The position numbers and the translations under genes were made by a program. Below the pieces are notes generated by a model. That model was not told the origin of the DNA. It did no database searches and was given only the letters and a program-made list of their open reading frames with translations. From Bacillota bacterium (GTDB lineage: Bacteria; Bacillota; Clostridia; Oscillospirales; Oscillospiraceae): a stretch of 64,000 bases of DNA. Of the stretch, positions 27,184-34,690 are shown in pieces. The DNA lies in NCBI GenBank assembly GCA_030529825.1, contig JAUMWD010000002.1, positions 120,789 through 184,788 of the forward strand, given 5' to 3'. The first letter of the stretch is position 1, and each line of letters begins with the position of its first letter.

Positions 27184-28464
27184 TTATTCAGCGGTTGCAG
27201 TCTCGATAATGATTCTGCTGGCCTTTTCCTTAAGGAACTCGTTCTTGATGAAGCTGAGGCCAAAGTGATTGATAATATCCTCGGGCTTTGCGCCTACGGT
27301 CTGTGCTGCCCCCTGAACATACTCATCAAGCTCTTCGTCGGAAACTTCAAGCTTTTCTTCCTCAACTATAGCGTCAAACAGCATATCCTGCTTCACCTGT
27401 GCAATAGCGGAGGGACGGAGTGCGGTTTCCATGGTCTCGTCGTCAACGCCCATGAGCTTCATGAGCTCTTCGGTGGAGATTTCCTTGTCGCTGATGCCGA
27501 ACTGTGCTGCATAGTTGCGGAGCATGTCGTCAACCTTCTCCATAATCATGGATTCGGGAATCTCAACTTCGAGATTGTTGCATGCCAGCTCCATAATGTC
27601 GCTGCGGAACTTGGTATCAACACGGTCCTGCTCCTCAACAATCAAATCCTCGCGGAGGTCTGCCTTGTACTCATCAACGGTATCGAACTCGGAAACATCC
27701 TGAATGAACTCGTCGTCAACCTCGGGAAGCTCTGCAACTGTGAGACCGTTGAGCTTTACCTTGAATACAACTGCCTTGCCGGCAAGATTCTCAACATAGT
27801 TCTCAGGGAAGGTAATGTCGAGATCCTTCTCCTCACCGATCTGCATACCGACTACCTGCTCCTCAAAGCCGGGAACAAAGGTGTTGGAGCCAAGCTCAAG
27901 GCTGAAGCCCTCTGCCTTGCCGCCATCAAACTGCTCGCCGTCGAGATAACCGTCAAAGTCGATGTTTGCGGTATCGCCCATCTCTGCGGGACGGTCAACA
28001 TCTACCATGCGTGCGTTGCGCTTACGGAGCTCTTCAATCTTCTCATCAATCATTTCATCGGTAACAACAGCTTCTTCCTTCTTGGTAACAAGGCCTCTGT
28101 ACTGGCCGAGCTTTACTTCGGGATAGAGCTCAACAGCAAAATCATAGGTAAGAACCTTTTCATCGCTGAGGTCAACATTGGTGATTGCGGGCTTGCCGAT
28201 TATCTTAAGAGCGCTGCTTTCAAGGCCGAAAACGAAAGCTTCGGGACCGAGATCGTCCATTGCATCCTGATAGAATGCATCTTCGCCGTACATGTTTTCG
28301 ATGATTGCACGGGGTGCCTTACCCTTGCGGAAACCGGGAACGCTGATGCTGCCCTTGGCCTTGTTATATGCCTTGTTTACGGCAGCGTCAAATTCTGCTG
28401 CGTCGATTTCTACCTGAAAGCTTGCGGTTTTGTCTTCTTTCTTTTCAATATTCTTGACAATCAT
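27184..28464 (-). CDS. tig: trigger factor (ribosome-associated chaperone)
   Basis: Trigger factor docks at the ribosome exit tunnel through the PGFRKGKAPRAIIENMYG loop in the N-terminal domain, carries an FKBP-type prolyl isomerase domain (GDTANIDFDGYLDGEQFDGG, GSNTFVPGFEEQVVGMQIGEEKD) in the middle and a long helical chaperone domain at the end. Length is 426 residues. It begins the tig-clpP-clpX-lon stretch, with AGGAGG before the ATG and a predicted promoter upstream. Confidence 0.97.
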   Translation of the reverse strand: MIVKNIEKKEDKTASFQVEIDAAEFDAAVNKAYNKAKGSISVPGFRKGKAPRAIIENMYGEDAFYQDAMDDLGPEAFVFGLESSALKIIGKPAITNVDLSDEKVLTYDFAVELYPEVKLGQYRGLVTKKEEAVVTDEMIDEKIEELRKRNARMVDVDRPAEMGDTANIDFDGYLDGEQFDGGKAEGFSLELGSNTFVPGFEEQVVGMQIGEEKDLDITFPENYVENLAGKAVVFKVKLNGLTVAELPEVDDEFIQDVSEFDTVDEYKADLREDLIVEEQDRVDTKFRSDIMELACNNLEVEIPESMIMEKVDDMLRNYAAQFGISDKEISTEELMKLMGVDDETMETALRPSAIAQVKQDMLFDAIVEEEKLEVSDEELDEYVQGAAQTVGAKPEDIINHFGLSFIKNEFLKEKASRIIIETATAE

Positions 28465-28506
28465 TGGTTTACTTCCTCCTAATAATGTTCATTCAAACAC
28501 CACGAT

Positions 28507-28535
28507 ATAATAACAGATTATACCGTTAAAAGCAA
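28507..28535 (-). promoter_or_regulatory. predicted sigma-A promoter of tig
   Basis: Minus-strand TTGCTT (28535-28530) and TATTAT (28512-28507) are 17 bases apart, upstream of the tig ATG at 28464. The -35 box overlaps the AT-rich hairpin below. Confidence 0.55.
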
Positions 28536-28554
28536 TATTTTTTTATAAATATTG
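28533..28554 (-). terminator. weak AT-rich hairpin after the phosphoesterase gene
   Basis: Arms CAATATT and AATATTG (28533-28539 / 28548-28554) with an 8-base loop and CTTTT after them on the minus strand. The stem is AT-only apart from one pair, so terminator strength is doubtful. Confidence 0.35.
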
Positions 28555-28558
28555 TAGG

Positions 28559-29245
28559 TTATACGAGTTTTTTTGGCTTGAAATGCAAATGATCCGCGGA
28601 AACCAGCATATGCTCCGTACCGGCATACATACCGTTAAAGGCAAACGCGCAGCCTGCGCTGTGAATATGTCCGTAGCAGCAAAGTTCAGCCTCATATTTC
28701 TTCAGCAGTTCAAGAATTTCGGAGCATTCATAGCCCTGATACTTCGGAGGATAATGAAGAAAGGCGAATTTACGCTTATCCCCTGCCGCCTTCAGCGACG
28801 CCTCCAGACGCATACATTCCCTATTCATTATCTTTTTATCATGCTCATCATTTTTGCTTTCCTCAAAAAACCAGCCTCGGGTGCCGCAGATTGCAACATC
28901 GCCGTATTCAAAGCAGTTATTATGAAGAACATCTATAGTGCCGATGCCGTGCTCATTAAAGAACTTTTTTGTTTTTGTTGCAGTTGTCCACCAATAGTCA
29001 TGGTTTCCCTTAAGAATAATCTTTTTTCCGGGAAGCCGATCAATAAACAGAAAGTCCTCCAAGGCCTCATCCATGGTCATTCCCCATGTGATGTCGCCGC
29101 ACAAAACCGTGAGGTCATCGTCCGTCAGCGTTGAAAAGCCTTCTGAAATTTTATCTACATAGTTTTCCCATCTACCCCCGAAAACATCCATTGGTTTTTC
29201 GGTTCCGAGAGAAAGATGAAGGTCACCGATTGCATATAAAGACAT
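28559..29245 (-). CDS. calcineurin-like metallophosphoesterase
   Basis: The metal motifs of the family appear in order: GDLHLS at the N-terminus, CGDITWGM, KGNHDYWW and a late GHIHSAG. Length is 228 residues. The substrate is not predictable; proteins of this subgroup are annotated simply as metallophosphoesterase. The ATG at 29245 (MSLYAIGDLHLS) has GGAGG 4 bases upstream and matches the fold's first strand. It stands alone, divergent from the DUF1540 gene. Confidence 0.88.
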   Translation of the reverse strand: MSLYAIGDLHLSLGTEKPMDVFGGRWENYVDKISEGFSTLTDDDLTVLCGDITWGMTMDEALEDFLFIDRLPGKKIILKGNHDYWWTTATKTKKFFNEHGIGTIDVLHNNCFEYGDVAICGTRGWFFEESKNDEHDKKIMNRECMRLEASLKAAGDKRKFAFLHYPPKYQGYECSEILELLKKYEAELCCYGHIHSAGCAFAFNGMYAGTEHMLVSADHLHFKPKKLV

Positions 29246-29320
29246 ATGGCCTCCGAATAAATCTAAAGGATAATACAAACACTAAACCTGCCACAGGCAA
29301 AACTATAGGAGGTAAATATT

Positions 29321-29503
29321 ATGAGCGAAATTAAATCCCGGGACAGCAAGATAACAGGCGTTGGCTGCGATGTCACCAAGTGCAAGTACAACACCCGCGA
29401 CAGGAAATGTTCTGCATCCGGCATTGAAGTGGGAAACGAAAAGGCATCCACCAAGGGTGAAACCTATTGCTCCACCTTCTGTCCCAGAGGCTGCAGCGAT
29501 TAA
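29321..29503 (+). CDS. DUF1540 domain-containing protein
   Basis: A 60-residue cysteine-rich protein with the DUF1540 pattern GCDVTKCKYNTRDRKCSASGIEVG and YCSTFCPRG, five to six cysteines likely binding metal. AGGAGGT lies 8 bases ahead of the ATG. DUF1540 proteins are frequent in Clostridia, often several per genome; their role is unknown. It is transcribed on the plus strand against its neighbours. Confidence 0.88.
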   Translation: MSEIKSRDSKITGVGCDVTKCKYNTRDRKCSASGIEVGNEKASTKGETYCSTFCPRGCSD

Positions 29504-29514
29504 TTCGACATCAA

Positions 29515-29534
29515 AAACGGGAGAAATCCCGTTT
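29515..29534 (-). terminator. Rho-independent terminator of thrC
   Basis: A 7-bp stem (29515-29521 AAACGGG / 29528-29534 CCCGTTT) with a 6-base loop is followed by five T on the minus strand. It separates thrC from the convergent DUF1540 gene. Confidence 0.75.
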
Positions 29535-29539
29535 ACATA

Positions 29540-31018
29540 TCAGTTCAAAAAACCCTTAACAACCTCAATCATATCTTCCCTTTCGCACACACCGCTAAAG
29601 CGCTGCTCGCGCTTGTCGAGGCCGGCAAGAGGTGCGGGTACATCAAGTCCCGTGCTCTTTGAAAGCTTATCAATAAGTTCTGTGCCTGCGGCGTTACATT
29701 CATCACCCAATGCAGAAAGCACGCTGTCGCAGAATTTGAAGGGGCTTGCGGTGGATACTACGATTGTGGGTACAACAGCATTATTTCTGCGATAATCCTC
29801 AACAACCTTGCAGGCAACGGCAGTATGCGTGTCTATGAGATAGCCGTACTTGCCGTACATATCACTGATAAGTGCCTTTGTATCATCATCGGAGCAGAAT
29901 CCGCCCTTGAAATTTGCGGAAATGACCGTCTTAATCTCTTCGGATACCGCATAGCTGCCCTCTGTACCGAGAGCCTTCATATAAGATGCCACAAGCTCAT
30001 CATCCTCGCTGATGCAATAGAGCAGGCGCTCCAAATTGCTGGAAACCAAAATATCCATAGAGGGAGAGATAGTGCAGCAGAAGGGACGGTTTTTATTATA
30101 AACGCCGCTTTCAAAGAAATCCGTCAGAACATTGTTAGCATTGGATGCACAGATGAGCTTGCCCACGGGCAGTCCCATTTTTTTTGCGTACCAGCAGGCA
30201 AGGATATTGCCGAAGTTGCCTGTTGGGACAGCGAAATCAACCGTATCACCCATGTTAATTTTACCGGAATTAACATAGTCGCAGTATGCGGAAAAATAGT
30301 AGGCAATCTGGGGAAGCAGTCTGCCCCAGTTGATGGAGTTTGCAGAGGAAAGGAACCAGCCGCTGCCGGAGATTTCTTCAGCAAATTTCTTGTCGGAAAA
30401 AATCATTTTAACGCCGGTCTGTGCATCGTCAAAATTGCCGTAAACCGCTGATACGCCAACATTTTTACCACTCTGGGTAATCATCTGGAGCTTCTGCACA
30501 TCAGACACTCCGTTATGGGGGTAAAACACCAGAATCTTTGTGTCCTCAACATCTGCAAAACCCTCAAGTGCAGCCTTTCCGGTATCGCCGCTGGTAGCTA
30601 CAAGGATGCAAACCTTGCGCTCTTCCCCGCACTTTTTCAGGGATGCCGTGAGCAGATGGGGAAGCATCTGAAGGGCCATATCCTTGAAGGCGCAGGTCGG
30701 GCCGTGCCACAGCTCAAGAACGCCTGTAGTATCATCAATAAAATGGACGGGAGCTATTGCGGCATCATCAAAATTATCGCCATAGGCAGCATTTACATAG
30801 CCTTCAAGCTCTTCCCTGCTGAAATCCTCAAGGTAGCGGGACATAACATTAACAGCTCTGCCGCAATAATCCATATCGCACAGTGCCTTAATTTCAGCTG
30901 CACTGATTGCAGGTACGGTTTCAGGTACAAACAATCCTCCGTCGGGAGCAAGTCCCTTGGCAATTGCTTCGGCAGCAGAGACCTTATAATTTTTATTTCT
31001 TGTGCTGAAATATTGCAT
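29540..31018 (-). CDS. thrC: threonine synthase
   Basis: ThrC converts O-phosphohomoserine to threonine with PLP. The N-terminus YFSTRNKNYKVSAAEAIAKGLAPDGGLFVPE and the PLP lysine in HGPTCAFKDMALQMLP (near residue 112) define it; ATSGDTGKAALEGFADV binds the cofactor phosphate. At 492 residues it is the long class typical of enterobacteria, yeast and many Clostridia. It is the last gene of a run lepB-ylqF-rnhB-yraN-thrC. Confidence 0.96.
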   Translation of the reverse strand: MQYFSTRNKNYKVSAAEAIAKGLAPDGGLFVPETVPAISAAEIKALCDMDYCGRAVNVMSRYLEDFSREELEGYVNAAYGDNFDDAAIAPVHFIDDTTGVLELWHGPTCAFKDMALQMLPHLLTASLKKCGEERKVCILVATSGDTGKAALEGFADVEDTKILVFYPHNGVSDVQKLQMITQSGKNVGVSAVYGNFDDAQTGVKMIFSDKKFAEEISGSGWFLSSANSINWGRLLPQIAYYFSAYCDYVNSGKINMGDTVDFAVPTGNFGNILACWYAKKMGLPVGKLICASNANNVLTDFFESGVYNKNRPFCCTISPSMDILVSSNLERLLYCISEDDELVASYMKALGTEGSYAVSEEIKTVISANFKGGFCSDDDTKALISDMYGKYGYLIDTHTAVACKVVEDYRRNNAVVPTIVVSTASPFKFCDSVLSALGDECNAAGTELIDKLSKSTGLDVPAPLAGLDKREQRFSGVCEREDMIEVVKGFLN

Positions 31019-31020
31019 AA

Positions 31021-31386
31021 TTATACCTCAAATGCATTCTCTATGTGGTTAATTTCAATGCGCCTGCTGTCAATGCCGTCAGGCGCATAAATCTCAATTA
31101 CATCAAAACGCGGCTGCTTTTCCGTTTCGTGTTCTGTCAGCCAAAGCTGTGCCGCCGTAATAACTCGTCGCTGCTTCGCGACGGTGACAAATTCTTTTGC
31201 TTCGCCGTGGCTGTCATTCTTCCGCAGCTTGACTTCCGCAAAAACTATAAATTTTCTGTTTTCTGCAACAATATCTATCTCGCCCTGGCGATATCGGCAA
31301 TTCATGTCGACAACTTTGTAGCCGTGGCGCTTTAGAAAAGCGGCAGCTTTTTTCTCTCCATAGGAGCCAAGATTTCTGACATCCAT
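31021..31386 (-). CDS. yraN: YraN family (UPF0102) nuclease-like protein
   Basis: The 121-residue protein has the UPF0102 layout GSYGEKKAAAFLKRHGYKVVDMNCRYRQGEIDIVAENRKFIVFAEVKLR, a restriction-endonuclease-like fold with E, D and ExK catalytic residues. Some relatives help resolve or cut DNA, but the function is not settled. It overlaps the rnhB stop by 1 base, as commonly seen. Confidence 0.92.
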   Translation of the reverse strand: MDVRNLGSYGEKKAAAFLKRHGYKVVDMNCRYRQGEIDIVAENRKFIVFAEVKLRKNDSHGEAKEFVTVAKQRRVITAAQLWLTEHETEKQPRFDVIEIYAPDGIDSRRIEINHIENAFEV

Positions 31387-31985
31387 CAGTGCATCTTCCT
31401 CAAAAAGCTCATTCTGTGAATTTCACAGGGGCCAAACTCACGAAGTGCCTCATAGTGGAGCTTTGTACCGTAGCCCTTGTGCTGTTCAAAATGGTACTGC
31501 GGATATTTTTCCGCCATTTCCAGCATATATCGGTCACGGGTGACCTTGGCAAGAATAGAGGCTGCAGCAATATCGGCGCACTTTGCATCGCCTTTTATAA
31601 CGCAGCGGCTGGGGTACTCAATGGCGCTGTTGCGGTTACCGTCAATCAAAGAGAGCTCCGGAACGGGATCAAGCTGTGATATTGCCCTGTTCATGGCAAG
31701 CATCGACGCATTGAGAATGTTCATTTCCTCAATTTCCTCAACTGAAGAAAACGCAATTCCATAGCTTACGGCGTTCTCTCGTATCACATCAAATAGCGCG
31801 TCCCTTTTCTTTTCCGTGAGCTTTTTGGAGTCATTGAGACCGGCAATCTCAAGGTTTCGGGGAAGAATTACAGCAGCAGCGCAAACAGGTCCAGCAAGAG
31901 GCCCCCTGCCTGCCTCATCAACGCCACAGATTATATTGACTCCGCTGTCATATATTTCGTTTTCGATTACCCAAAGTTCGTTCAT
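31386..31985 (-). CDS. rnhB: ribonuclease HII
   Basis: RNase HII removes ribonucleotides from DNA. The active-site stretch GVDEAGRGPLAGPV (Asp23, Glu24), LNDSKKLTEKKR, and KGDAKCADIAAASILAKVTRDRYM with further acidic residues match fully; 199 residues. It overlaps ylqF by 4 bases and yraN by 1, giving a tight ylqF-rnhB-yraN cluster. Confidence 0.96.
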   Translation of the reverse strand: MNELWVIENEIYDSGVNIICGVDEAGRGPLAGPVCAAAVILPRNLEIAGLNDSKKLTEKKRDALFDVIRENAVSYGIAFSSVEEIEEMNILNASMLAMNRAISQLDPVPELSLIDGNRNSAIEYPSRCVIKGDAKCADIAAASILAKVTRDRYMLEMAEKYPQYHFEQHKGYGTKLHYEALREFGPCEIHRMSFLRKMH

Positions 31986-32854
31986 TCAGGTTTCTCCAAG
32001 CTGATTCTTCCGAGCTTTCCGTCATGATACTCACCCAAAAGAGTGTTTGCCATGCGTTCAATATCATATTCGCCTCGGGAAATGAGGAAGCCGCGCTTTT
32101 TTGCCGCCTCCTCTAGAAGCTCAAAGCCGTTCATTTCAAGGTTTGGCTCAAACTTATAGCGAGCCTTAACCGCATCGGGATACAGCCTGCACAAACGCAG
32201 CATAAAGTTTGCCGCAAGGGTTTCCTTGTCAAGAACATCCGCCTTAATAGCATTTGTAATTGCAAGCATTTCCCCCACTTCCTGTGAGTCAAATTTCGGC
32301 CACAGGATTCCCGGCGTATCAAGCAAATCAAGCCCCTGGTCAATGCTTATCCATTGCTTTCCGCGGGTAACGCCGGGTTTGTCGCCGGCTATAGCAGCCT
32401 TGCGCTTTGCAACCTTGTTGATAAACGTGGACTTTCCCACATTGGGAATGCCGAGAATCATGATCTTTAGGGGGCGGTTTGCCTGTCCCTTTGCGGCATA
32501 AGCCTCAATTTTCTCCTTGAGCACTTCTCTGACAGCCTGATTGAACTGGTTTACGCCCTTACCGCTTTTTGCATCGGTTTCGAGAATCTTAATACCCTGT
32601 GCTTCAAAATATCTGCGCCACTGTGCGGTTATATTGGGGTCTGCCAGATCAATTCGATTGAGTATTATAAGCCTCGGCTTACCGGCAGCAAGTCTGTCAA
32701 TATCGGGATTTCGGCTGGCATTTGGTATTCTCGCGTCCAGTATTTCGCAAACAGCATCAACAAGCTTGAGGTTTTCCTCAATCATCCGCTGTGCCTTGGT
32801 CATATGGCCCGGGAACCACTGTATATTCATTTTTTCAAAGCTTGCTTCAGACAT
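31982..32854 (-). CDS. ylqF: ribosome biogenesis GTPase YlqF (RbgA)
   Basis: A circularly permuted GTPase: G4 NRIDLAD comes first, then G1 GIPNVGKST and G3 DTPGILWPK, after the characteristic NIQWFPGHMTKAQRMI. RbgA matures the 50S subunit. The ATG at 32854 has GGTGA about 7 bases upstream; ATG at 32830 (MNIQWFPGHM) is the other choice. It overlaps the lepB end and rnhB start. Confidence 0.95.
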   Translation of the reverse strand: MSEASFEKMNIQWFPGHMTKAQRMIEENLKLVDAVCEILDARIPNASRNPDIDRLAAGKPRLIILNRIDLADPNITAQWRRYFEAQGIKILETDAKSGKGVNQFNQAVREVLKEKIEAYAAKGQANRPLKIMILGIPNVGKSTFINKVAKRKAAIAGDKPGVTRGKQWISIDQGLDLLDTPGILWPKFDSQEVGEMLAITNAIKADVLDKETLAANFMLRLCRLYPDAVKARYKFEPNLEMNGFELLEEAAKKRGFLISRGEYDIERMANTLLGEYHDGKLGRISLEKPE

Positions 32855-32856
32855 TT

Positions 32857-33426
32857 TCAATCACCGTAGGGGCTTCCGATATGGTCAAGCGGAAATGCGA
32901 CAAAATATACCTTTCCGATTATCATGCGTTCATCAACCATGCCGATTTCCGCTTTGCGGCTGTCGGTGGAATCGTTTCGGTTATCACCCATAACAAAAAC
33001 ACAGCCTTCGGGAACAACCTGCTTTCCCGGGAAATCGAGCTGGTTAATGGTGGGGGCAGCAATATATGGCTCATCAAGAACAACTCCGTCAACCTTTACA
33101 ACGCCCTTATTGAAGTCAATTTCAATGGTTTGGCCTTCTGTTGCAATAACTCGCTTTACCAAAGCCTCGGGCTTATACTCATCCTTACGGAAAATCACTA
33201 TATCTCCCGCCTTCGGTTCATAGAAGAGGTTAGATACGATCATCTTATCTCCGTCTTCAAGAGTCGGGTTCATTGAAGGCCCCACAACATCAATAATTCG
33301 CACAAAGAATGTAAAAACTATTACGCAGAAAATAATTGCAATAATAATTGACTCTATCCACTCGTATATCTCACCGCGTGCGGTCAAGGTCTTTTCAACT
33401 TTCTCTTTTGATTTTTTATTATTCAT
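32857..33426 (-). CDS. lepB: signal peptidase I
   Basis: One N-terminal membrane helix (ESIIIAIIFCVIVFTFFV) precedes the catalytic Ser51 in GPSMNPTL and Lys91 in ALVKRVIA; the conserved GDNRNDSTDSR box follows. 189 residues is the small Gram-positive type. It cleaves signal peptides at the membrane outer face. GAGGT precedes the ATG. It follows rplS after a strong terminator, so some transcription must start near it or pass through. Confidence 0.96.
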   Translation of the reverse strand: MNNKKSKEKVEKTLTARGEIYEWIESIIIAIIFCVIVFTFFVRIIDVVGPSMNPTLEDGDKMIVSNLFYEPKAGDIVIFRKDEYKPEALVKRVIATEGQTIEIDFNKGVVKVDGVVLDEPYIAAPTINQLDFPGKQVVPEGCVFVMGDNRNDSTDSRKAEIGMVDERMIIGKVYFVAFPLDHIGSPYGD

Positions 33427-33492
33427 GGTATTACCTCAAATCAAAAATGGTTATTCAAGATATTATACACTATTCAGCTATTAATAGGCAAC

Positions 33493-33521
33493 AAAAAAAG
33501 AGGCCAACGGCCTCTTTTTTT
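33493..33521. terminator. strong bidirectional terminator after rplS
   Basis: A 13-bp stem (33493-33505 / 33509-33521, core AGAGGCC/GGCCTCT) with a 3-base loop has A-run and T-run on both sides, so it works in either direction. It ends the rplS transcript. Confidence 0.9.
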
Positions 33522-33545
33522 GACACAGTAACAGGTTTAGAGCGA

Positions 33546-33887
33546 TTACAGGCGCTCCTTAACCTTTGCAGCCTTACCAACGCGATCACGCAGGTAGTAA
33601 AGCTTTGCACGGCGTACCTTGCCCTTACGCACGGTTTCAACAGAAACGATGGAGGGAGAGTGTACGGGGAAGACCTTCTCACAGCCTACGCCGTAGGAAA
33701 TACGACGAACGGTGATGGTCTCATTGATGCCGCCATGCTTCTTGGCAATAATGGTGCCTTCGAAAGCCTGGGTGCGCTCGCGGCTGCCTTCCTTAACGCG
33801 GACGGTGATACGCACGGTATCGCCGACATTGAGTTCGGGCAGTTCGGGCTTCATGTACTGTTCGCTGAGAATTTTGACCAGATCCAT
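33546..33887 (-). CDS. rplS: 50S ribosomal protein L19
   Basis: The 113-residue protein begins [38 protein letters not shown] and includes [50 protein letters not shown], the L19 signature. It stands as a single-gene unit between its own promoter with a long leader and a terminator; the usual trmD is not upstream here. Confidence 0.98.
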   Translation of the reverse strand: MDLVKILSEQYMKPELPELNVGDTVRITVRVKEGSRERTQAFEGTIIAKKHGGINETITVRRISYGVGCEKVFPVHSPSIVSVETVRKGKVRRAKLYYLRDRVGKAAKVKERL

Positions 33888-33985
33888 AATCTAATCCTTC
33901 CTTTACATTAAGGCGTTCTTACCGTTGGGCGCATCAGGCCTCGGCAGCGGACCGCTTGATAGCCGGCGGGCGTACCCGCACAAGC
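33888..33985 (-). ncRNA. structured rplS leader (candidate L19 autoregulatory leader)
   Basis: About 100 transcribed bases lie between the predicted start and the rplS ATG. They are GC-rich compared with the flanks and hold short inverted repeats such as 33966-33970/33975-33979 (GCGGG/CCCGC) and AGCGG/CCGCT. L19 leader motifs regulated by the protein are known in Firmicutes. I did not match the full consensus, so this is by position and structure only. Confidence 0.45.
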
Positions 33986-33991
33986 TTAAGT

Positions 33992-34020
33992 ACTATACCA
34001 CATAATTCCTTGTAAATCAA
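33992..34020 (-). promoter_or_regulatory. predicted sigma-A promoter of rplS
   Basis: Minus-strand TTGATT (34020-34015) and TATAGT (33997-33992) are 17 bases apart. Confidence 0.7.
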
Positions 34021-34027
34021 GCACTTT

Positions 34028-34690
34028 TTAACGAAAAACGCTCATATTTTCATCAAAAATCTCGAGTCTTTTAAATTTTGCGAAGTCCGGCGCAATTTCG
34101 GGCATAAGCTGACGGAGAGCATCGGCAAGAAGCTCCGGATTAAGCGTAGGCTCCTGTGCGGAAATGGTGGCATTCATGCAAACAATATTATCGCAAGCCG
34201 AAAAAGCAATGTCCTTTATGGCAGGCTTTATATCACTTTCCCCTATTCCGCGCTTGGTTTTCTTCTGAATTACAATGCTGTCCTTTGCGAAGAATTCACA
34301 GAGCTTCGGAAGCATTTCTTCGGAGCTTCTTTCGTCGTACTCAAATACTCCTTCGATTTTCAGCCACTTAAGCTCTCTTACCTTGCGGTCGGACTGATAA
34401 ACTTCAAGGGCGCTGATACCCTCGGGAAGCTGGGTTTTCAGGCGCTTGAGTATTTCTTCGGGCTCCATATCGTCAAGGAGCTTGAAATCAAGGATTTCGC
34501 ATACGCTTTCTGCACCTACGGAAAGCGGCATCGCAATGGAGATATTGGGGTGAGGGTTAAAGCCCTCGGAGTATTTCAAATTACAATCAGCACGCTTGAA
34601 AGCGCGTGTAAGAGTGCGCATAAGGTCAAGGTGGGAAATATATACAGCTCTGCCCGTCTTTGAAAACAGTAATCTCAATTTATCCATCAC
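34028..34690 (-). CDS. DUF2344 protein, partner of the TIGR03960-type radical SAM protein
   Basis: The 220-residue protein has LRLLFSKTGRAVYISHLDLMRTLTRAFKRADCNLKYSEGFNPHPNISIAMPLSVG, the DUF2344 (TIGR03936) N-terminal block. In many bacteria this domain is fused to the C-terminus of the radical SAM protein; here it is separate and overlaps it by about 10 bases. Its role is unknown; it may bind RNA or a protein substrate of its partner. No rng or rplU follows here, though they often do. Confidence 0.9.
   Translation of the reverse strand: MMDKLRLLFSKTGRAVYISHLDLMRTLTRAFKRADCNLKYSEGFNPHPNISIAMPLSVGAESVCEILDFKLLDDMEPEEILKRLKTQLPEGISALEVYQSDRKVRELKWLKIEGVFEYDERSSEEMLPKLCEFFAKDSIVIQKKTKRGIGESDIKPAIKDIAFSACDNIVCMNATISAQEPTLNPELLADALRQLMPEIAPDFAKFKRLEIFDENMSVFR

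Noticed and set aside
27265-28482. A 405-codon plus-strand open frame opposite tig
   Set aside because: It mirrors the tig codons exactly in phase, its predicted protein is rich in Leu/Cys/Asn with no family features, and tig is certain. It is an antisense shadow.
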